A DNA stretch of 5,869 nt from Cyanobacteria bacterium T3Sed10_344R1 (GTDB taxonomy: Bacteria > Cyanobacteriota > Cyanobacteriia > Phormidesmidales > Phormidesmidaceae), in assembly GCA_003566335.1 (NCBI GenBank), contig PXDR01000178.1:1-5869 (forward strand), in the 5' to 3' direction. Positions 1 to 4,121 of this stretch are shown here, one piece after another. The position numbers and the translations under genes are program-made. The notes beneath the pieces are model-generated. The model saw only the letters and a program-made list of their open reading frames with translations, ran no database searches and was not told the origin of the DNA. How positions within the stretch are numbered: position 1 is the stretch's first letter; every line of letters begins with the position of its first letter.

Positions 1-13
1 AGAATGTCAAAAT

Positions 14-29
14 CTGAGCGCTAGCTCAG
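14..29. repeat. inverted repeat, 6-bp arms with GCTA loop
   Basis: CTGAGC (14-19) and GCTCAG (24-29) are exact reverse complements separated by GCTA, so either strand could form a compact 6-bp hairpin. AAAAT lies just to its left, so on the minus strand the hairpin is followed by ATTTT. On the plus strand only TT follows. It could be a weak terminator, an operator half-site pair, or chance; no function can be assigned. Confidence 0.4.
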
Positions 30-49
30 TTAAGAGGGATAGGGTTGAT

Positions 50-68
50 GTGGTGACGTTACGACCAC
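50..68. repeat. inverted repeat in the usp leader, GTGGT/ACCAC arms
   Basis: GTGGT (50-54) and ACCAC (64-68) are exact reverse complements around a 9-nt centre. The dyad ends 16 bases before the start codon, so it could be an operator or a 5' UTR hairpin. The arms are only 5 bp and chance is not excluded. Confidence 0.25.
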
Positions 69-84
69 TGGACTAGCACTCAAT

Positions 85-960
85 ATGTTCCAAAGCGCCC
101 TGATTTGTACCGACTTCTCGGATGGGCTGTACCGGTTGGTAAACGTGGTGCCGAGCTTAGTGGCAGGCGGACTCCAACGGATTATCTTTTTTTACAATGC
201 GCCGCTACTTACCGAGCTAGAAATTCCTCGGGTAGATGATGAGCGGGCTGAAGAGGCTAGGCAAGCCCTGTCTGTGGCCTGTGAAGGGTTGCCAGAAGGG
301 ATCGAGGTCAAGGTTGAAGTGGCCTCAGGTCGGGCCAGCGACAGCATTCTCAAGGCGGCTGAACAGTACCAGGTTGACGTGGTGTTTATGGGGATGCCGA
401 CCCGCACCCTGTTGACCGAAAAGCTGTTTGGCAGCACGACGATGGGGTTAACCCAGCGTACCCACGCACCGCTGATGATTTTGCGGCCTCAGCTAATGTC
501 GGCGTTCACCACCGCAGAGCTGAAGCTGCGCTGCGAGTCGTTGTTTGAATATTTGCTGCTGCCCTATGACGGCAGTGACGGGGCAGAAACCCTGGTCAAT
601 AAAGTGAAGCAGGGGATTCAGGATAACCCAGACTCAGAACTGAAGCGGTGTTTGCTCTGCTGGGTGGTGGACGATAGTCAGCGACGAGGGGTGACGGATC
701 TCCATCCGGTGGAAGCAGCCCAGACCAAGCTGGAAAAGGTCAAGGCTGATTTAGAGTCCTTGGGCCTAGAGGTGAGGACGGTCGTGGTTGAAGGCTCTCC
801 CCAAGAAGAATTGCTGAAGGTGGCGGAGGAGCACGACATCAGTGCGATCGCAGTTTGTGCCCGTCGAGCTAGCGGCATTATGCGCTGGTCGGTGCCGAGC
901 TTCACCAGTGATTTGCTGCGCAGCAGTTGGCACCCGGTAATTTACTTCCCGCCGGATTAA
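85..960 (+). CDS. tandem-domain universal stress protein (UspA family)
   Basis: The 291-residue protein has two UspA-type alpha/beta domains, at about residues 1-137 and 152-288. Single-domain Usp proteins are about 140-160 residues, so this is the double-domain form. Each domain opens with a hydrophobic strand ending in the family's aspartate: LICTDFSD (D10) and LLPYDGSD (D162). The first domain keeps a near-canonical nucleotide-binding end, G103-x2-T106-x9-G116-S117, with the second glycine replaced by Thr. In the second domain the matching segment reads PSFTSDLL (P271, S272) and the glycines are missing, so ATP binding there is doubtful. No signal peptide or membrane segment is seen, so it is cytoplasmic. 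Usp proteins generally support survival under stress; the specific role here is unknown. ATG at 85 is the only start available. The gene converges on the hydrolase gene with a 32-bp gap. Confidence 0.9.
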   Translation: MFQSALICTDFSDGLYRLVNVVPSLVAGGLQRIIFFYNAPLLTELEIPRVDDERAEEARQALSVACEGLPEGIEVKVEVASGRASDSILKAAEQYQVDVVFMGMPTRTLLTEKLFGSTTMGLTQRTHAPLMILRPQLMSAFTTAELKLRCESLFEYLLLPYDGSDGAETLVNKVKQGIQDNPDSELKRCLLCWVVDDSQRRGVTDLHPVEAAQTKLEKVKADLESLGLEVRTVVVEGSPQEELLKVAEEHDISAIAVCARRASGIMRWSVPSFTSDLLRSSWHPVIYFPPD

Positions 961-976
961 CTTTCCGCCGGATTAA
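945..976 (+). repeat. 16-bp tandem duplication across the usp stop codon
   Basis: Bases 945-960 and 961-976 are consecutive copies of a 16-bp unit (CTTyCCGCCGGATTAA) differing at one base. The first copy encodes the end of the last codons and the TAA stop; the second lies wholly in the short convergent intergenic gap. Because 16 is not a multiple of three, the second copy is out of frame and does not extend the protein. Slipped-strand duplication is the likely origin. Confidence 0.85.
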
Positions 977-992
977 CCCAGCCCTCTCATCC

Positions 993-1811
993 TCAGGTCA
1001 GGATCACCTCAGGGTGGGCCAGGATCCATTGAACAATGTCGGCCTGCACCTGCTGGGGCACTTCCCAGGGGAACAGGTGGGCGGTATTGGGGTAGGCAAT
1101 AGTTTGGCAATTGGGCAGATGGGCTGCGGTCTCTTGGCTGGCGGTGGGGATGATGTGGCGATCGCACTCCCCATACAGCAATAAACAGGGCACCTGAATT
1201 TGGCTGAGGTCTTCGAGGCGGTTGTAGCCCTGGCCCAGGGCTTGGCGGAGAGCGCGACTGGCCGGGCGGGAGGTGCGCAAAAAAGCCGGGATGCCTTCGC
1301 GGGTCAGGCGGCGGTAGGCGGCGGGGGTGTGCTGCTGCATGAGGTAGGCGAGGTGCGATCGCAGCCCAAAAGTTTTGACGGCCCAAGGCCAGCCAGGGTG
1401 GATGGCGTTGAGTCCAGCTGCGATCGCAGTGTTGACCTCTGTTTGCCAAGTGGTTTTGGGGTACTGACTGCGGGGCCGGGCGGCGGTGGCGACCAGAATC
1501 AGGCCGCTAACCAGCTGGGGCGATCGCAACGCTAGCTCCATCGCCAAAATTCCGCCCAGAGACCAGCCCAGCACCAGACAGCGCTGAATGTTGTGGGCGT
1601 TAAGTAATTCGGTTAAATCGGCTAGGTGGTCGATCATGGCAAAGGGCTGTCCCGTCCGGCTAGCCCCATAACCGCGCAGGTCGGGAGCCAGGGTAAAGCA
1701 GCGCTGGCTCAGCGGTTCTGTGAACACCGCCATCGTCTGCCCGGTGCCGGGATGACCGTGAAGACACAGCACCGGAAACCCTTGGCCCCGCCGATCGACC
1801 GCTAGCTTCAC
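993..1811 (-). CDS. alpha/beta-fold hydrolase
   Basis: This 272-residue protein has the full set of alpha/beta-hydrolase marks. The oxyanion-hole motif HGHPG is at residues 18-22, and DLRGYG at 44-49 follows strand 4. The nucleophile elbow GWSLGG places the catalytic serine at S84. The acid is D217 in YGECD and the histidine is H245 in NTAH. Residues about 112-205 form the variable cap that sets substrate choice. Motifs and length resemble small-molecule esterases, lactonases and C-C hydrolases, but the substrate cannot be told from sequence. There is no signal peptide, so it is probably cytoplasmic. The start is a GTG overlapping the msrB stop as GTGA; the first internal ATG (M27) would remove the oxyanion motif, which supports the GTG. 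No clear Shine-Dalgarno is present, consistent with translation coupled to msrB. Four HIP1 octamers lie in the gene. Confidence 0.9.
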   Translation of the reverse strand: MKLAVDRRGQGFPVLCLHGHPGTGQTMAVFTEPLSQRCFTLAPDLRGYGASRTGQPFAMIDHLADLTELLNAHNIQRCLVLGWSLGGILAMELALRSPQLVSGLILVATAARPRSQYPKTTWQTEVNTAIAAGLNAIHPGWPWAVKTFGLRSHLAYLMQQHTPAAYRRLTREGIPAFLRTSRPASRALRQALGQGYNRLEDLSQIQVPCLLLYGECDRHIIPTASQETAAHLPNCQTIAYPNTAHLFPWEVPQQVQADIVQWILAHPEVILT

Positions 1812-2209
1812 TCGGCAGCAGGTTCAAAGGTGAGAGAGGCCGAGTTCATGCAGTAGCGCTGGCCCGTGGGCTTTGGCCCATCGTTAAAGACGTGACCCAA
1901 GTGAGCGTCGCAGTTGGCACAAACCGCTTCAGTGCGAATCATAAAGTGGCTGAAGTCCCGCTTAGTCGCCACATTTTCGGCCACGGACGGCTCCCAAAAG
2001 CTAGGCCAGCCGGTGCCAGAGTCAAACTTGGTCTCAGAACTGAACAGCTCTGACCCACAGCAGACGCAGCGGTAGATGCCCTTGGCCTTGTTGTCGTGAT
2101 ACTTGCCCGAAAAGGCGCGCTCTGTCCCGGCTTGGCGGGCGACTTGGTACTGCTCAGGGGTGAGCAACGCCTGCCATTCTGCATCTGTCTTTTTTACTTT
2201 CTCAACCAT
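1808..2209 (-). CDS. msrB: peptide-methionine (R)-S-oxide reductase MsrB
   Basis: This 133-residue enzyme reduces methionine-R-sulfoxide in proteins back to methionine, repairing oxidative damage. The length is typical of single-domain MsrB. Zinc is held by two CxxC pairs, C48/C51 (RCVCC) and C97/C100 (CANC). Family signatures FDSGTGWPSFW (62-72), HLGHVF (103-108) and RYCMNSASLTF (118-128) are all present, and C120 is the catalytic cysteine. The usual resolving cysteine in the GCGWPSF motif is Thr66 here, so recycling must use another cysteine (C50 is a spare) or an external reductant. ATG at 2209 is preferred over an upstream in-frame GTG at 2227, because GAGG lies 6 nt before the ATG and the extra residues match nothing in the family. 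The stop overlaps the hydrolase start (GTGA), implying one transcript. There is no targeting peptide, so it is cytoplasmic. Confidence 0.95.
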   Translation of the reverse strand: MVEKVKKTDAEWQALLTPEQYQVARQAGTERAFSGKYHDNKAKGIYRCVCCGSELFSSETKFDSGTGWPSFWEPSVAENVATKRDFSHFMIRTEAVCANCDAHLGHVFNDGPKPTGQRYCMNSASLTFEPAAE

Positions 2210-2288
2210 GTCAAACCTCAGCGGCACGTGTTCTGTAAACTTTTATTCATCCTAACGTGAACTACTGAAGCCCCAGGGTTTTCCAGTT
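2210..2288 (-). promoter_or_regulatory. 79-bp gap upstream of msrB, probable promoter region
   Basis: This is the only gap between minus-strand genes long enough for a promoter of the msrB-hydrolase pair. It is AT-richer than the flanking genes. Minus-strand TAGGAT (2254-2249) fits a TANNNT -10 box but has no good -35. A TTCAGT/AATAAA pair about 16 bp apart is a weaker alternative. A 6-bp palindrome CACGTG lies at 2225-2230, between these boxes and the ribosome binding site. No convincing terminator for the upstream gene is seen, so readthrough from 2289-4118 into msrB is possible. Confidence 0.3.
2216..2219 (-). promoter_or_regulatory. Shine-Dalgarno site that fixes the msrB start
   Basis: On the minus strand GAGG is followed by the six bases TTTGAC and then the ATG at 2209. 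The alternative GTG at 2227 has no such site at the right distance. This is the clearest ribosome binding site in the window. Confidence 0.6.
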
Positions 2289-4118
2289 TTAAGAGTTCTC
2301 GCTTTCTCGCTTATTGCCATTGGGGCGGCGAAAACGGGTGTCTTGCCAGGCTTGGCCAACGCCTTTGATGATGCCCCGACCCACTAGTCCAATGCCGCGC
2401 CCTACAACCTCCGTCAACACATACACCACACCGTTCCCCAGTAGTCCGATGGTGGCTCGCAGTCGAGGTGCGATCGCATCCCGTGCTTCTAGGGCCAGGG
2501 TGACTGCATAGCGGGTGCCCGAGAGCTGATCGAGCTCTTGACGGCGGGGGCTGTAAATCATGGTGACGCCAATGCCGGTTGGCCCCAGGGTAAACAGGCG
2601 ATACTGGCTTTCAAAAATCGCCGTGGGTTCCTGGACATAGGCGTCCCAGCGGTAGCGCCAGGCCAACTCATTGCGGAAGCGCTCAATGTCGCGGCTGGAG
2701 ATGAGGCGGCGATGGTAAAGGTGTTTCTTCAGCGGCTCTACGTCGGCAAATTGGTTGAGCAGGGGCTGCATCACCCCATTTGCCACCTGAATCAGCAGAT
2801 GGGCCAACAGCTTTTGACTATGGGCGATCGCCTCTGGGGTCACCGCTGCATAGCTCGCCCCCTCCACCATCAGCGAGTCCTGAAACAGCAGGTGGTTTAA
2901 CAGGTCTTGCCCCAGGGGAATCTTCGCCAAAATCTCCCGCTGAACGGTCTCCTGTTCCTCTAGCAGAGCAGGCACCACCGCTTGCTCAACGCCGCCGATT
3001 TGCACCGTGTAATACTTGCCCAAAAAGTCAGTCGTCACCGCTTGCCACAAATCTTGCAGCACTAGGGCAGATTTTTCGGGCAGTTGCCCTGGGGTGATTT
3101 GGCTGTGGCGCAGGTCTTCCAGCAGATCTTCAAACTGGCGCAGGGTGAGAAACAGCAGTTCTCGCTTTTTCTCGGGCCGCAGAATGTCAATCTCTAACGG
3201 GACTTCGCTGCGGTTGTCCAAATCGGTCTGCAATAGCCGAAACACGCCGTCAAACACCGCCCCCTGCAAATCCGCCACAGTAAATTGCAGTGCTCCGGCC
3301 TCCGCTTGAGTTAGCCGCACGGGGGTAGATCGGGGTCGGGGCTGAATTGCGCCGCCTCTGGGGGGCCGGGGTGGGCGGGGCGGCACCACGGGCGGAGTTG
3401 TCCCATCGACGGTGGGAGTTAGCAGTTGCTGCAACAGCCAGCGGGCGGCCTTCAACTCCCGTCGCCGACCGGCCACAACGGCCTGGGTCAGGGCTTCTGC
3501 CGGAGAATCGGCCACGGCTCCCTCTGGGGTCGGGAGTTCTGCCAAAGCCGCCTCAATTTGGCTAAGGCCCGAGTCTCGCAGGTTTAGGCGCAGGGTTTGC
3601 CACCGGGACAAGGGCGGCGGCAGCGGTTCAGGGGGCGCAGTTGGATCGGTGACAGCGACGCCCTGGGCCAGTTGGCGGATTTGCTGGGCCAAATCCCGCA
3701 CGGGTTGGCCTCGCAGCCCCACCCCATCGGCCCCCATTTGCTGGGCTGCGGCCTGCAGCACAGGTTCCAGTTGGGCGCTTAGGGCCAGCAGCGGCAGTTG
3801 GGGATAGCGCTGTTTAATTTGTTGGCAAAGCTGCAGCCCTGGGGTCTGTTCGGGATCGCTGGCCCCGAGGCCCAGGTCGAGAATCACCAGGTCTAGTCCC
3901 CGTGACGCCTCGGTCTCGCCCTCAGACTCGGTCTCTGCTTCAGACTCTGGGATCGCAGCGGCATCTAGGGCTTCGGCTAGGCGACTGAGGGCGGTCGCGC
4001 CGCCGTCGGCTTCGGCCACTACGGTGAAGTCCTGAAACTGCTCTAGCCAAATCCGCAGGCCCAGGCGAAACACTGGGTCTTCGTCAATCAGCATTAACGT
4101 CAGCGGACGGCGAGTCAT
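2289..4118 (-). CDS. receiver-like domain fused to Ycf55/DUF3685 domain protein
   Basis: This 609-residue protein begins with a response-regulator receiver fold of the NarL type (IDEDPVFRLGL). Phosphorylation-site residues are acidic D12/E13, acceptor D81 in LVILDLGLG, and S114. The conserved lysine position near 136 carries Arg (GLRG), so phosphotransfer or switching may be altered. An acidic insert (about 54-73, with a SEAETE/SEGETE repeat) stretches the D12-D81 spacing to 69, where about 42-45 is usual. A proline-rich linker (241-253) separates this from the C-terminal part. The stretch from about 390 to 585, with RRLISSRDIERFRNELAWRY (470-489) and FESQYRLFTLGPTGIGV (502-518), I recognise from memory as the Ycf55/DUF3685 family of cyanobacteria and red algal plastids, function unknown. 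A glycine-rich amphipathic tail (about 556-588) may touch membranes. No DNA-binding domain is present. It starts 3 bp after the upstream gene's stop, without a Shine-Dalgarno site, so translation is probably coupled. Confidence 0.85.
   Translation of the reverse strand: MTRRPLTLMLIDEDPVFRLGLRIWLEQFQDFTVVAEADGGATALSRLAEALDAAAIPESEAETESEGETEASRGLDLVILDLGLGASDPEQTPGLQLCQQIKQRYPQLPLLALSAQLEPVLQAAAQQMGADGVGLRGQPVRDLAQQIRQLAQGVAVTDPTAPPEPLPPPLSRWQTLRLNLRDSGLSQIEAALAELPTPEGAVADSPAEALTQAVVAGRRRELKAARWLLQQLLTPTVDGTTPPVVPPRPPRPPRGGAIQPRPRSTPVRLTQAEAGALQFTVADLQGAVFDGVFRLLQTDLDNRSEVPLEIDILRPEKKRELLFLTLRQFEDLLEDLRHSQITPGQLPEKSALVLQDLWQAVTTDFLGKYYTVQIGGVEQAVVPALLEEQETVQREILAKIPLGQDLLNHLLFQDSLMVEGASYAAVTPEAIAHSQKLLAHLLIQVANGVMQPLLNQFADVEPLKKHLYHRRLISSRDIERFRNELAWRYRWDAYVQEPTAIFESQYRLFTLGPTGIGVTMIYSPRRQELDQLSGTRYAVTLALEARDAIAPRLRATIGLLGNGVVYVLTEVVGRGIGLVGRGIIKGVGQAWQDTRFRRPNGNKRESENS
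3360..3380 (+). other. G-quadruplex motif under the proline-rich linker
   Basis: The plus strand has four G-runs of 6, 4, 3 and 4 bases separated by CC, T and C, a textbook G3+N1-7 quadruplex pattern with very short loops. Three more G-runs lie just left at 3321-3325, 3332-3335 and 3338-3341. The host gene is on the minus strand, so the G-rich strand is the transcription template and the mRNA is C-rich. The stretch encodes the PPRPPRPP linker, so codon need alone may explain it. Confidence 0.6.
3909..3944 (-). repeat. 18-bp tandem repeat in the receiver-like domain
   Basis: Two adjacent 18-bp units, 15 of 18 bases identical, encode SEAETE (residues 59-64) and SEGETE (65-70). They make up most of the acidic insertion between helix 2 and strand 3 of the receiver. 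The period is a whole number of codons, so the frame is kept. Slippage expansion is the likely origin. Confidence 0.8.
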
Positions 4119-4121
4119 AGG

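Larger units (their letters stand above)
1..84 (+). promoter_or_regulatory. leader of the universal stress protein gene, no clear promoter
   Basis: This stretch must hold the 3' part of the control region of the downstream gene. An in-frame TGA at 46-48 and the lack of any ATG, GTG or TTG codon between it and base 85 confine the protein start to base 85. TAGGGT at 40-45 fits a loose TANNNT -10 pattern, but no TTGACA-like box sits at the right distance. No Shine-Dalgarno sequence precedes the ATG, which is common in cyanobacteria. Two short inverted repeats (14-29 and 50-68) are the only other structure. The real promoter could also lie left of the window. Confidence 0.3.

Noticed and set aside
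14..45. Strong sigma-70 promoter at the GCTAGCTCAG stretch, which resembles part of well-known constitutive promoters
   Set aside because: The resemblance is only to the spacer; the -35 (TTGACA) is absent and the -10 is poor.
15..82. tRNA-like pattern: TGAGCGC pairs 6/7 with GCACTCA at the right distance, with a TAGCTCAGTT D-arm-like stretch
   Set aside because: There is no TTCGA-type T-loop, no T-stem and no anticodon stem, so it is not a tRNA and probably not a remnant of one.
989..1004. Hairpin ATCCT/AGGAT between the convergent genes as a terminator
   Set aside because: The stem is only 5 bp, there is no U-tract on either strand, and it overlaps the end of the hydrolase coding sequence.
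1009..1449. Second minus-strand frame of 146 codons within the hydrolase gene
   Set aside because: Its Pro/Arg/His-rich composition is typical of a GC-rich shifted frame, and the hydrolase motifs are in the other frame.
2207..2227. Upstream GTG start for msrB at 2227
   Set aside because: The ATG at 2209 has a GAGG at proper spacing, and the six extra residues are not family-like.
2262..2287. Terminator after the receiver/Ycf55 gene (ACTG/CAGT dyad)
   Set aside because: Only four exact base pairs plus a wobble and one more pair, internal mismatches, and no T-run follows on the minus strand.
3412..3807. Plus-strand open frame of 131 codons opposite the receiver gene
   Set aside because: It is Ser/Arg/Trp-rich with no domain and no ribosome binding site, and lies opposite a well-supported gene in GC-rich DNA; a shadow frame.
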